Source: Streptomyces aquilus
GTDB lineage: Bacteria; Actinomycetota; Actinomycetes; Streptomycetales; Streptomycetaceae
Assembly: GCF_003955715.1 (NCBI RefSeq)
Contig: NZ_CP034463.1
Coordinates: 8,556,001 to 8,620,000, forward strand
Length of the DNA: 64,000 nucleotides
Reading direction: 5' to 3'
The position numbers and the translations under genes were made by a program. The number at the start of each line of letters is the position of its first letter. Positions within the stretch are counted from its first letter, which is position 1. The notes below the pieces were generated by a model, which saw nothing but the letters and a program-made list of their open reading frames with translations, was not told the origin of the DNA and did no database searches. This document shows positions 25,540 through 33,915 of this stretch, in pieces.

Positions 25540-27336
25540 CTACCGTCTCCGCAACCCCATGAAGACCTCCGTCCAGAACCGCTGCTGTTTCTCCGACGCC
25601 CCCACCAGATACGTCGCCCGCAGCTTGGCCGGCAGCAGCGCCACCAGCCGGGCCACCACCGCGCGGTGCTTCCTCAACTGCGACAGCTCCGCGTTGGCGA
25701 GGATCTGGTGCACCACGTCACTGTCGTTGCCGCCCTCCCCGGATTGCTCGGCGGCCCGCCGCAGCCTCGCCTCCCAGACGTCGGCGTCCCGGGCGAGCTC
25801 CCGCAGCCCGGTGACCTCGCGGCCCTTGAGGCGGTCGAGGAGCGCGGTGAGCGGCACCGGCGCGTACTCGCCGTCACCGAGATAGACCGTGCCCATCTCC
25901 AGCGGCAGCCCGCGCCGGTGCAGCTTGATGAGCCGCTCCAGGGTGCGCTTGGTGATCCAGGCGCGCCCGTCGTCGTCGATGTCGTGCTTCCACCACTCCA
26001 GGACCGTCTCGGCGTCCGCGCCGTAGCGGGCCAGCAACCACTCGTTGGCCGGGATGTCCTCCGGCGCCACCTCCAGGGAGGCCGTGAAACGCGTCGCCTG
26101 CGCGATGTTGTTCCGCGACACCAGCAGCTTGCGGCCCAGATGGTACGGCGGGTTCTGCACCGCGATCTGGGCGCGCAGGTTCTCGATCCGCCGCCCGGCC
26201 AGCGACCACTCCTGGGTGATCTCCATGAGCTTGGCGAACGCGGCCTTGTCCTTGGGCCGGTTGTACTCGTCCCACACGATCGCCTTCGGCTCGGGACCGG
26301 TGAAGTGCGCGGCGAGAAGGTTGTCGAGGGTGCCGTCCGCCGACGGGATCGGCGCGCACAGGTCCTCGACGTTCGTCACCGGCAGCGAGAAGTACAGCGG
26401 CTCCCGGCCCAGACCCGCCCGCACCGTCTCCCGCACCAGTTCCGTCTTGCCGCAGCCGGGCGGCCCCTGGAGCAGCACCGTCCAGCGGTTGCGCAGCGCC
26501 GCGCGCACGACCTGTCGTACCGGGTCGGGAATCGTGGACGGATTGGCCACGCCCACCGCCTCGGCGATCCGGTCCAGGATCTCCCGCGTCCGGTTCTGCC
26601 CGGGCTTTCCGTCCGGGCCCGGCTCGGCGAGGCGCAACCGGTCGCCGTCGACCAACGGCAGGCCCCAGCGCAGCGGGAAACCCTCCTTCGCGTTGGCGAG
26701 GACATGGTCGAGCGTGCGCGGGGACAGCAGCTCCCGCAGGGCGGGGGAGAGGGACGCCCACAGCGAGAACACCGGCCGCAGGTCCCACGGGCGGTACTTG
26801 GCCGCCAGATGCCGCCGCCACGACGTGTCGTTGGCCGTGATCCGCAGCGTGACCATACGGTCCAGGAGCGCCAGGTCACCGCGCCGGGACGACGTCTCCG
26901 ACAGCGACTCGTTGTCCGTGAGGAAGACGCCGACGCAGCCGAGCGCCCGCAGATCGTGCTCACCCAGCGTCCAGTTGCAGGCGATCTGCATCAGCTGCGA
27001 CTGGATGGTGTCGCCCGCCTGCAACGAGTCGTCGATGAGCAGCACGAACGGCGTGCCCGGCTTCAACTGGCTCATCACCAGCTGGCGCAGCACCAGTTCA
27101 CCGGTGTGCGGATCGCGCACCGGAGCGTTGACGAGCAGGTCGTCCGGCGTCAGGTTCGCCGCCGGGACGTACACCAGGCTCGTGCCGGGGTGGGCGCGGC
27201 CGATGTGCGAGAAGAACGTCGCCGTCTTGCCGATGCCGTGCTCGCCGAAGATCTGCCCCGTCTGCCCCATGTCGATCATCGCGTCGATGAAGGACTCGAG
27301 CCGCGAGACGGTCAACTGCTGTGTGTCCGTGGTCAT
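25540..27336 (-). CDS. MoxR-type AAA+ ATPase with two AAA domains
   Basis: 598 aa. Two P-loops are visible: GEHGIGKT at 31-38 with Walker B VLLIDD about 98-103, and GPPGCGKT at 291-298 with Walker B KAIVWDE about 351-357. Family motifs NNIAQATRF and DLCAPIPSADG lie in the second half. MoxR-type ATPases usually remodel a target together with a VWA protein, and the VWA gene is immediately upstream on the same strand (41 bp gap). The start is ATG 27336. Two complete AAA modules in one chain are less common for this class. Likely cytosolic partner of the VWA-metallopeptidase-like protein. Confidence 0.88.
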   Translation of the reverse strand: MTTDTQQLTVSRLESFIDAMIDMGQTGQIFGEHGIGKTATFFSHIGRAHPGTSLVYVPAANLTPDDLLVNAPVRDPHTGELVLRQLVMSQLKPGTPFVLLIDDSLQAGDTIQSQLMQIACNWTLGEHDLRALGCVGVFLTDNESLSETSSRRGDLALLDRMVTLRITANDTSWRRHLAAKYRPWDLRPVFSLWASLSPALRELLSPRTLDHVLANAKEGFPLRWGLPLVDGDRLRLAEPGPDGKPGQNRTREILDRIAEAVGVANPSTIPDPVRQVVRAALRNRWTVLLQGPPGCGKTELVRETVRAGLGREPLYFSLPVTNVEDLCAPIPSADGTLDNLLAAHFTGPEPKAIVWDEYNRPKDKAAFAKLMEITQEWSLAGRRIENLRAQIAVQNPPYHLGRKLLVSRNNIAQATRFTASLEVAPEDIPANEWLLARYGADAETVLEWWKHDIDDDGRAWITKRTLERLIKLHRRGLPLEMGTVYLGDGEYAPVPLTALLDRLKGREVTGLRELARDADVWEARLRRAAEQSGEGGNDSDVVHQILANAELSQLRKHRAVVARLVALLPAKLRATYLVGASEKQQRFWTEVFMGLRRR

Positions 27337-27377
27337 GTGCCGTGATCCTGTGAGGTTCTGCCGCGATCCGTCGTGTG

Positions 27378-28781
27378 CTACCGCGATCCGGTGGTGACGC
27401 GATGGCAGTCCATCGCCGGTGTGTGCGTCTCGGGCCACTCGCTGCCGCCCTCGGTGATCAGCCAGATCCATTTCTCCGGCTCGGCGGGCGTGATCGGTGG
27501 CGCATACCCGTCGGTCAGCATCACGACAGCGTCCGGACTCACGTCGAAACGGCGTCCGTTCACCTCCGTGCGCCCCTCCACGTAGTCCGCGACCGCCTGG
27601 AAGCTGGTACCGCCCCCGCCGTAGACCCGCTCGCCCGGCCTGAAGGGCATCACCAAGGCGTCGAAGGACAGCCAGTGCGCCTCCACGCCGTCGATGCGGC
27701 CCACCAGTTCGGTGAGCCAGGTGATCACGTGCTGCGGCATCGAACCCGAGGTGTCGTACGCGATGACCAGCACCTTGTCCCGTACCGGGCCGCGTCGCGC
27801 CAGCATCGGGTCCTGGCCGAGGGCGGCGAGCAGCGCACCCCGCTTCTTCGGGTAGACCAGCCGCTCGCCGTCGCGCAGCTTGGAGCCGAGTACGTCCACC
27901 AGCCAGCGCTGCCACCAGTCGACCGTGCGCGTGCGCGCGGTCTCGCCGCGCAGCAGGCCCGCGCCCAGGTTTCCCCAGATCCGGGCAGCCCGCGCGTTGC
28001 CGTCCTCGGTGCGGCCCATCAGGTCGAGCAGCTCCCGCTCCGCGCCCGCGTGCCCACGCCGGGCCGCCAGCAGCGAGTTGAGCAGCGCGGACGACGTCAC
28101 CGCGTCGACGGTCTCCTGGTCGGCGGGGACGAGACCGGCCTGGAGCCGCACGCACAGCCGGTGCTCCGGGACCGGCGGGCGGTGCACGCGCTTCAGCTCG
28201 CCGTACACCCGCATGTCCGTCTCGGTGAACGTCTCGTACGCGACGGGCTCCAGGCCGTGCGCCGTCAGGTCGGCGCGGTAGTGCTCGTACACCTTGCGCG
28301 GGTCGATGCCCGTCGGCCGGCCGTCCAGCAGGGGGAGTTCGGTCCTGCCGAGCCGGACCAGCGCCACATGGTTGATGGACACCTCGGCGGCCAGCTCGAA
28401 GACCGGGTCGTCCCGCAGCTCCGGGTCGGCGAACAGATGGCGGTGCACCAGATGGCGTGCCTCGTGGAACAGGACGAACTTGACGCCCTCCAGGCCGAGT
28501 CCGGTGAAGAAGCCCGGGTTGTAGAGCAGCAGGCAGCTGCCGTCGCCGGACGCCACCACGGCCGCCGTGTCGATCGCGGTCGTCGGGATCTGGTGATGGC
28601 ACTTGGCGTACAGCCAGGACGCCACCGCCGACTCCGTCAGCCCGAAGTCCAGCAGCGCGGCCTCCTTGAGCCGCCGCGCCTGAGCCACGACCTCCGGATC
28701 GGCCGGGCGGTACGCCTCCAGCGCCCGCCGGTCGGCCAGGTCGACCACCGGGGGACGCCGCCCCCGCTCCCCGTACGCCAT
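27378..28781 (-). CDS. DUF2201-like metallopeptidase-motif / VWA domain protein
   Basis: 467 aa. The N-terminal half contains HEARH at 106-110 (an HExxH zinc-protease motif, in FVLFHEARHLVHRH) followed by a helical region with SINHVALVRLG. The C-terminal third is a von Willebrand A domain with the MIDAS motif DTSGS at 343-347 and a later MLTDGYAPP. The combination matches the VWA-like predicted metallopeptidase family (DUF2201). It pairs with the MoxR AAA+ gene downstream as in known MoxR-VWA chaperone systems. I use the ATG at 28781 (GGGGGCGGGAC upstream); an in-frame ATG at 28817 would add 12 residues. tRNA-like gene 3 lies just upstream, on the other strand. Confidence 0.87.
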   Translation of the reverse strand: MAYGERGRRPPVVDLADRRALEAYRPADPEVVAQARRLKEAALLDFGLTESAVASWLYAKCHHQIPTTAIDTAAVVASGDGSCLLLYNPGFFTGLGLEGVKFVLFHEARHLVHRHLFADPELRDDPVFELAAEVSINHVALVRLGRTELPLLDGRPTGIDPRKVYEHYRADLTAHGLEPVAYETFTETDMRVYGELKRVHRPPVPEHRLCVRLQAGLVPADQETVDAVTSSALLNSLLAARRGHAGAERELLDLMGRTEDGNARAARIWGNLGAGLLRGETARTRTVDWWQRWLVDVLGSKLRDGERLVYPKKRGALLAALGQDPMLARRGPVRDKVLVIAYDTSGSMPQHVITWLTELVGRIDGVEAHWLSFDALVMPFRPGERVYGGGGTSFQAVADYVEGRTEVNGRRFDVSPDAVVMLTDGYAPPITPAEPEKWIWLITEGGSEWPETHTPAMDCHRVTTGSR

Positions 28782-28872
28782 GTCCCGCCCCCGAAATGCG
28801 TTTCCCCCGTGACTCATTGGTACCAGGGCCCACTGACATCGCGCCAAGGCATTACGATCGGGCGCCAAGGGC

Positions 28873-28945
28873 GGGGTCGTAGCGCAGAGGCAGGCGCATC
28901 GGTCTCCAAAACCGGAGCACGCTGGTTCGAATCCAGCCGCCCCGC
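28873..28945 (+). tRNA. tRNA-like gene 3 with Trp anticodon (CCA) and an irregular acceptor stem
   Basis: D arm GCGC/GCGC around AGAGGCAG, anticodon arm TCGGT/ACCGG with loop CTCCAAA (anticodon CCA, 28906-28908), a five-base variable loop, and T arm GCTGG-TTCGAAT-CCAGC. The anticodon arm equals that of a normal tRNA-Trp. The acceptor does not pair in the standard register (T-C and G-G mismatches). It pairs well if T28877 is bulged, and then extends four bases further out, from G28869 to C28947. CCA is not encoded. It lies between the start of the VWA gene and an uncharacterised gene. Confidence 0.75.
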
Positions 28946-28994
28946 CCCCCTGTTTCAGCCGCCCCGCCCCCCGTTCCAGCCGCCCCGCCCCCTG
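28932..28994 (+). repeat. Tandem repeat of the 3' arm of tRNA-like gene 3
   Basis: The segment TCCAGCCGCCCCGCCCCCC, which is the 3' T-stem and acceptor strand of tRNA-like gene 3, is followed by two further near-identical copies (28955-28974 and 28975-28994), separated by 1-3 bases of GT or TG. Confidence 0.85.
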
Positions 28995-28998
28995 CCCG

Positions 28999-29838
28999 CT
29001 ACGCGATGGCGCCCGCCGTGACGACCAGTTCCGGAGCGTTCCCGTGGAACGTCTCCGCCAGCTGCGCCAGCACCGCCCACGCGTCCTCGCGGTCGCCCAA
29101 GTGCTCCCGGACGAGGGGCCGCAGGGCGTCCTCGGCCTCCTTCAGCCGTGCCGGGAACAGGAGTCGCCCCAGCGACAGCACTTCGAGGACACGCAGCGCC
29201 GGGCCGTCGGAGGCGACGTAGTCGGCGGGGCTGTCGAACACGCCCGCCCGGCGCAGCCGGTGGGTGAACTTCGCGTGCGTGCCGAAACCGGCCCGCACCC
29301 AGGGCGGGCAGTCCGGGCGGACGGAGAGCGCCCAGCGGGCGTAACCCGGCAGCGGGCGTTCGCGGTCCGCCGCACCGACCCTCTCCCAGTCGGCGCGGGT
29401 CAGCACCATGGACGCGGCGGTGCGCCCGTCGCTCCATGTGCCGACCTCGCGCAACGCACCGACGAGGCCGTGGCGGACGTAGGCCTCGGGAACCTCGGGT
29501 TCCTGCCCGGGCAGGGTCGCGTCGACCGGTATCGGACCGATGCGACCGGGTGTGAACGGCACGCCGCGCGCGATGGCGCGGCGCAGGCCCGCGTCGGTCG
29601 GGATGTGCCGCCACAGCACGGCGTTGAGCTGCGGGTCGTCGTTCTCCAGGATCCACAGCGCGACAGAGGCCTCGAGGTTCTGGGCCCAGGTCCACGCGCG
29701 CGTGACGCGACCCCGGGCCTGCGCGGGGCTCTCGGGCTCCGGCAGGCCGGTCCGGGCCCGGACCCGTACGGCGATCTCCTCGTCGACGAGGCCGAGCAGG
29801 AACCCGACCGCCCTCTCCGCCCTGGTGTTCTCTCGCAT
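28999..29838 (-). CDS. Hypothetical protein, mainly helical
   Basis: 279 aa, no signal peptide or membrane segment. Mostly helical with many Trp residues (WTWAQNLEASVALWILEND, WALSVRPDCPPW) and a C-terminal helical pair ending WAVLAQLAETFHGNAPELV. I do not recognise the family. The ATG at 29838 (MRENTRAERAVGF) is the best start; a GTG-type extension to 29874 is open but GC-poor in its third positions. It converges on tRNA-like gene 3 and its repeats, so it may belong to that locus or just flank it. Confidence 0.75.
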   Translation of the reverse strand: MRENTRAERAVGFLLGLVDEEIAVRVRARTGLPEPESPAQARGRVTRAWTWAQNLEASVALWILENDDPQLNAVLWRHIPTDAGLRRAIARGVPFTPGRIGPIPVDATLPGQEPEVPEAYVRHGLVGALREVGTWSDGRTAASMVLTRADWERVGAADRERPLPGYARWALSVRPDCPPWVRAGFGTHAKFTHRLRRAGVFDSPADYVASDGPALRVLEVLSLGRLLFPARLKEAEDALRPLVREHLGDREDAWAVLAQLAETFHGNAPELVVTAGAIA

Positions 29839-29902
29839 GGCGGCATGATGCCGCTGGTCGGGGCCGGACCGCACCGGAAAATCGGCAGGACCCCGGCCGC
29901 GG

Positions 29903-30877
29903 TCAGCCCGCCGCGCGTGCCGCCATGCGCGCCTTGCGGGCCGCCAGCTTCTCGTCGAACTTCAGGGCCTCCGCGTCCAGGCCGCCCATGAACATGCCGA
30001 GCTCCTCCTGGGCCTGCCGGCCCTCGGGGCCGAGGCCGTCGATCTCCATGACCTTCAGGTGGCGCAGGACCGGCTGGAGGACGTCGTCGTGGTGGATCCG
30101 CATGTTGTAGACCTCGCCGATGGCCATCTGTGCGGCGAAGCGCTCGAAACCGGGCATGCCGTGGCCGGGCATCCGGAAGTTCACGACCACGTCCCGGACC
30201 GCCTGCATGGTCAGGTCGGGCGCGAGCTCGAACGCCGCCTTCAGGAGGTTGCGGTAGAAGACCATGTGGAGGTTCTCGTCGGTCGCGATACGCGCGAGCA
30301 TGCGGTCGCAGACCGGGTCGCCGGACTGGTGACCGGTGTTGCGGTGCGAGATACGGGTCGCGAGTTCCTGGAAGGCGACGTAGGCGACCGAGTGCAGCAT
30401 CGAGTGGCGGTTGTCGGACTCGAAGCCCTCCGACATGTGCTGCATGCGGAACGCTTCCAGCTTGTCCGGGTCCACCGCGCGCGAGGCGAGCAGGTAGTCG
30501 CGCATCACGATGCCGTGCCGGCCCTCCTCGGCGGTCCAGCGGTGCACCCAGGTGCCCCAGGCGCCGTCGCGGCCGAACAGGGAGGCGATCTCGTGATGGT
30601 AGCTGGGGAGGTTGTCCTCGGTGAGGAGGTTCACCACGAGCGCGATGCGGCCGATCTCGGTGACCTTGGACTGCTCCTTGTCCCAGGCCTCGCCGTCCTC
30701 GAAGAGGCCGGGGAAGTTGCGGCCGTCGCTCCACGGCACGTACTCGTGCGGCATCCAGTCCTTGGCGACCTTCAGGTGCCGGTTGAGCTCGGTCTCGACG
30801 ACTTCCTCCAGGGCGTACAGCAGCTTGGCGTCGGTCCAGACGGCGGGGCTGCCGAGGTGCGGGGAAGTGATCGTCAC
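29903..30877 (-). CDS. Acyl-ACP desaturase (soluble diiron)
   Basis: 324 aa. Probably introduces a cis double bond into acyl-ACP or acyl-CoA using a diiron centre and O2. The two EExxH-type motifs are E117-E118-G-R-H121 and D200-E201-N-L-H204, with further candidate ligands E87 in LLTEDN and E171 in AFQE, the full set for the plant-type soluble desaturase family. The start is GTG 30877 (MTITSPHL). An array of 15-bp repeats, probably operator sites, lies 75-120 bp upstream. Membrane lipid unsaturation is the likely role. Confidence 0.93.
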   Translation of the reverse strand: MTITSPHLGSPAVWTDAKLLYALEEVVETELNRHLKVAKDWMPHEYVPWSDGRNFPGLFEDGEAWDKEQSKVTEIGRIALVVNLLTEDNLPSYHHEIASLFGRDGAWGTWVHRWTAEEGRHGIVMRDYLLASRAVDPDKLEAFRMQHMSEGFESDNRHSMLHSVAYVAFQELATRISHRNTGHQSGDPVCDRMLARIATDENLHMVFYRNLLKAAFELAPDLTMQAVRDVVVNFRMPGHGMPGFERFAAQMAIGEVYNMRIHHDDVLQPVLRHLKVMEIDGLGPEGRQAQEELGMFMGGLDAEALKFDEKLAARKARMAARAAG

Positions 30878-30952
30878 GGGAACTCCAGGGGGACGCGTAA
30901 CAAAGCGGGGGAGAGTCGGGTAACCGGCGAGCGGTTGCCGAACCTACGTGAG

Positions 30953-30997
30953 CGTAGGCTACGAACCCGTAGGTTACGAAGCCGTAGGTTAAGCGTG
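30953..30997. repeat. 15-bp direct repeats upstream of the desaturase (candidate operator array)
   Basis: Three consecutive units start at 30953, 30968 and 30983 with core CGTAGGYTACGAA; the third is degenerate after its ninth base. An inverted half (AACCTACG, 30941-30948) lies next to the first. The spacing of about 1.5 helical turns, and the position upstream of the desaturase, suggest cooperative binding of a regulator such as a TetR-family lipid sensor. No such regulator gene is adjacent. Confidence 0.7.
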
Positions 30998-31052
30998 ACG
31001 TAAAGATCCCTGATCAGCCAGTGTTCCCACGGTGTTACGGGGCCTGCACAAA

Positions 31053-31079
31053 AGCCCCAGGACCGCAGGTCCCGGGGCT
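31053..31079 (-). terminator. Rho-independent-type terminator after ddaH
   Basis: AGCCCC-A-GGACC-GCA-GGTCC-C-GGGGCT forms an 11-bp stem with one internal mismatch and a three-base loop. On the minus strand it is followed by TTTTG, 23 bp downstream of the ddaH stop. Confidence 0.8.
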
Positions 31080-31101
31080 GAACGGATGATCCGCTCACTC
31101 G

Positions 31102-31878
31102 TCAGGCGTACAGCTCCCGTACGCGGACCGAGAGGCATGTCACACATCCCTCGAGCTTCTCGAACTCGCTGATGTCGACCACCACCGGGTCGTGGCCGAG
31201 GTCGGCCAGCAGGTCGATGGTCTTCGGCGCGCTCGCCGAGATCAGCAGCTTGTGACCGCCGAGCAGCACGACGTGACCGCCGGCCTCCTCCGGCACCGAC
31301 AGGAAGCGCGGGAACAGGGACGGCCGGTCCACCTTCGGGATGTTGCCGATGACCGTCCCGTCGGGCAGCGCCGTCACCGCCGACTTCAGGTGCAGCACCT
31401 TGCTCACGGGTACGGCGACGACCCGCGCGCCGAGCGGTTCGAAGGCGGCCCGCAGCTGCTGGATGCCCGCCGCGTTGGTGCGGCCGCCACGGCCTACGTA
31501 GATGGTGTCGCCGACCTTGAGGACGTCGCCGCCGTCCAGGGTGCCCGGCTCCCAGATCCAGTTCACCGAGCAGCCCAGCGAGGCCACGGCCTCCTCGACC
31601 CCGGCGGTCTCCTGGCGCCGCGACTCGGCGCCGGGCCGGGTGATCAGGGCGACGTTCTTGTACATGACGACCGTGTCCTCGACGAACACCGAGTCCGGGC
31701 AGTCGTCGGCCGGGTCCACCTCGATCGTCTCCCAGCCGTGTGCGCGCAGGGCCTCGGCGTACGCCTCCCACTGCTCGACCGCGAGGTCGACGTCGACCTT
31801 CTCGCGCTCGATGTGCGTCACCAGGCCTTCGGCGAGGCGCGGGCTGGGGCGGCGGATGAGGGCCTTCTTGCTGGGCAC
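31102..31878 (-). CDS. ddaH: Dimethylarginine dimethylaminohydrolase (DDAH) / amidinotransferase family
   Basis: 258 aa. It would hydrolyse methylated arginine to citrulline and methylamines. The pentein-fold residues are present: FVEDT near 65-69, GGDV about 116-119, His163 in VLHLKS, and the nucleophile Cys248 in the C-terminal EGCVTCLS. Length is normal. The start is GTG 31878 with GGAG seven bases upstream. A clear terminator follows. The pairing with the desaturase gene downstream looks like simple neighbourhood rather than an operon, since the terminator separates them. Confidence 0.92.
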   Translation of the reverse strand: MPSKKALIRRPSPRLAEGLVTHIEREKVDVDLAVEQWEAYAEALRAHGWETIEVDPADDCPDSVFVEDTVVMYKNVALITRPGAESRRQETAGVEEAVASLGCSVNWIWEPGTLDGGDVLKVGDTIYVGRGGRTNAAGIQQLRAAFEPLGARVVAVPVSKVLHLKSAVTALPDGTVIGNIPKVDRPSLFPRFLSVPEEAGGHVVLLGGHKLLISASAPKTIDLLADLGHDPVVVDISEFEKLEGCVTCLSVRVRELYA

Positions 31879-32014
31879 GAGGAACTCCGTAACGGCGGCA
31901 GGTGGCGGCGCCCCGAAAAAAGCGGCGCCGGTCCGCCATCATGCAGGGCGGGCCCGCGCCCACAAAACCCCCGTGGCCAGGCTGTGGCCCTCCTGAGATA
32001 CGCGGCAGTAACCA

Positions 32015-32053
32015 CGGCGCCGGCGACCTCCACCTCTGGGGCCGCCGGCGCCG
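32015..32053 (-). terminator. Strong hairpin after the first ABC-F gene
   Basis: CGGCGCCGGCG (32015-32025) and CGCCGGCGCCG (32043-32053) form a perfect 11-bp GC stem around a 17-base loop. It ends nine bases from the ABC-F stop codon. There is no T tract, so it is a GC-hairpin terminator of the actinobacterial kind or an mRNA-stabilising element. Confidence 0.6.
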
Positions 32054-32061
32054 GGTTCTGC

Positions 32062-33684
32062 CTAGGCGGGCTCGGCGACGGCCTCCGCCGTCGTCTCCCG
32101 GAGTTCGCCGTCCAGCAGCAGCCAGCGCGTGATGCCGATCGACTCCAGGAACGGCAGGTCGTGGCTGGCCACGATCAGCGCTCCCTCGTACGACTCCAGT
32201 GCGGACGTCAGCTGTCGCACGCTCGCCATGTCGAGGTTGTTCGTCGGCTCGTCCAGCATCAGCAGCTGCGGGGCCGGCTCGGCCAGCATCAGCGCCGCCA
32301 GGGCCGCCCGGAAGCGCTCGCCGCCGGACAGGGTCGCCGCCTTCTGGTCGGCGCGGGCGCCCCGGAACAGGAAGCGGGCCAGCCGCGCCCGGACCCGGTT
32401 GTTGGTGGCGGCCGGCGCGAACCGGGCCACGTTCTCGGCGACGGACAGCTCGTCGTCGAGGACGTCGAGCCGCTGGGGCAGGAACCGCAGCGGCACATGC
32501 GCGCGCGCCTCGCCCGACACCGGCGCCAGCTCCCCGGCGATCGTCCGCAGCAGCGTCGTCTTGCCCGCGCCGTTGCGGCCGATCAGCGCGACCCGCTCGG
32601 GACCGCGCAGGTCGAAGCCGCCCTTCACGCGCGCGCCGTAAGCCAGCTCCAGATCCATGAGGGTCAGCACGTCACGGCCCGGCGGCACGGACGTGTACGG
32701 CAGGTCGACGCGGATCACGTCGTCGTCCCGTACGGCCTCCACCGCCTCGTCGAGCCGCTCCTTGGCCTCGGCGAGCTTCCCCTCGTGCATGATGCGGTGC
32801 TTGCCCGCGGAGACCTGCGCCGAGCGCCTCTTCAGTTTCATCACCGCCCTGGGCTCGCGCTTGTTGTCGTACATCTTGTTGGCGTACCGCGTGCGCTGCG
32901 CCAACTTGGAGTGCGCCTCGACGAGTTCACGCTTCTGCCGTTTCAGGTCGGCCTCCGCGACCCGCACCATCCGCTCCGCCGCGTCCTGTTCGGTGGCGAG
33001 GGACTCCTCGTAGGCGGAGAAGTTGCCGCCGTACCAGGTGACCTCGCCGGAGCGCAGATCGGCGATCTGGTCGACGAGTTCGAGCAGTTCACGGTCGTGG
33101 CTGACGATGACCATGACCCCGGACCAGGACGCGACGGCCGCGTACAGGCGCCTGCGGGCGTACAGGTCGAGGTTGTTGGTCGGTTCGTCCAGGAGCAGCA
33201 CGTCGGGGCGGCACAGCAGCAGTGCGGCCAGCCGCAGCAGCACCGACTCGCCGCCGGACACTTCGCCGACCGTGCGGTCCAACCCGATGTGGCCGAGGCC
33301 GAGTTCGCCGAGGGTGGCCAGGGCGCGCTCCTCCGCGTCCCAGTCGTCGCCGACGGTCTCGAAGTGCGCCTCGGACACGTCGCCCGCCTCGATGGCGTGC
33401 AGCGCGGCCCGCTGGGCGGCGATGCCGAGCACCTCGTCGACCCGCAGGGTGGTGTCGAGCGTGACGTTCTGCGGCAGATGGCCGACCTCGCCGGCGACCC
33501 GCACGGTGCCGTCGGCCGGGGTGAGTTCACCGGCGATCAACTTCAACAGGGTGGACTTTCCGGACCCGTTGACGCCGACGAGGCCGGTGCGGCCGGGGCC
33601 GAAGGCGATGTCGAGGTCCTCGAAGACGGGGGTGCCGTCGGGCCAGGAGAAGGCAAGGGAGGTACAGGTGAGGGAAGCGGACAT
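32062..33684 (-). CDS. ABC-F family ATPase (ribosome-associated; possible antibiotic resistance/translation factor)
   Basis: 540 aa with two ABC ATPase domains and no membrane segment. Walker A motifs are GVNGSGKST at 37-45 and GRNGAGKTT near 355; signatures are VSGGE and LSGGE; Walker B motifs are LLLDEPTNNLD and LMLDEPTNNLD. The linker is charged (LKRQKRELVEAHSKLAQRT), as in ABC-F proteins that act at the ribosome. The start is ATG 33684. A good promoter lies at 33916-33944, leaving a leader of about 225 nt with a short ORF and a hairpin, an arrangement known for antibiotic-inducible ABC-F genes. Substrate or protected antibiotic is unknown. Confidence 0.9.
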   Translation of the reverse strand: MSASLTCTSLAFSWPDGTPVFEDLDIAFGPGRTGLVGVNGSGKSTLLKLIAGELTPADGTVRVAGEVGHLPQNVTLDTTLRVDEVLGIAAQRAALHAIEAGDVSEAHFETVGDDWDAEERALATLGELGLGHIGLDRTVGEVSGGESVLLRLAALLLCRPDVLLLDEPTNNLDLYARRRLYAAVASWSGVMVIVSHDRELLELVDQIADLRSGEVTWYGGNFSAYEESLATEQDAAERMVRVAEADLKRQKRELVEAHSKLAQRTRYANKMYDNKREPRAVMKLKRRSAQVSAGKHRIMHEGKLAEAKERLDEAVEAVRDDDVIRVDLPYTSVPPGRDVLTLMDLELAYGARVKGGFDLRGPERVALIGRNGAGKTTLLRTIAGELAPVSGEARAHVPLRFLPQRLDVLDDELSVAENVARFAPAATNNRVRARLARFLFRGARADQKAATLSGGERFRAALAALMLAEPAPQLLMLDEPTNNLDMASVRQLTSALESYEGALIVASHDLPFLESIGITRWLLLDGELRETTAEAVAEPA

Positions 33685-33829
33685 ACAGGCCTCGCGGTTG
33701 CTCGGTGCGGTCAGGGGCAAACGCGTATCGAGAACACCTGCGACCACAGGGAGGCTCCGCGGGCAGAAGAGGGGTACGAGAAGAACCCTGCACCGGAGGA
33801 CGGCTCGAACGCCGAGGTCGCACGCGGCG

Positions 33830-33848
33830 CACACACCTCAGGTGTGTG
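33830..33848. promoter_or_regulatory. Perfect 9+9 palindrome in the ABC-F leader
   Basis: CACACACCT-C-AGGTGTGTG. In DNA it could be an operator. In RNA it could form a 7-bp stem with a 5-nt loop, extended by GCG/CGC. It overlaps the first codons of a leader ORF (MRHRVTHLRCVRR) that starts at ATG 33862 on the minus strand with GAGG two bases before it. Confidence 0.5.
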
Positions 33849-33915
33849 ACGCGGTGTCTCATGACCTCAGAGGAGCAACGTCCTTCTCCGATCGACGGCA
33901 GCAGAAGCGTTCCCC

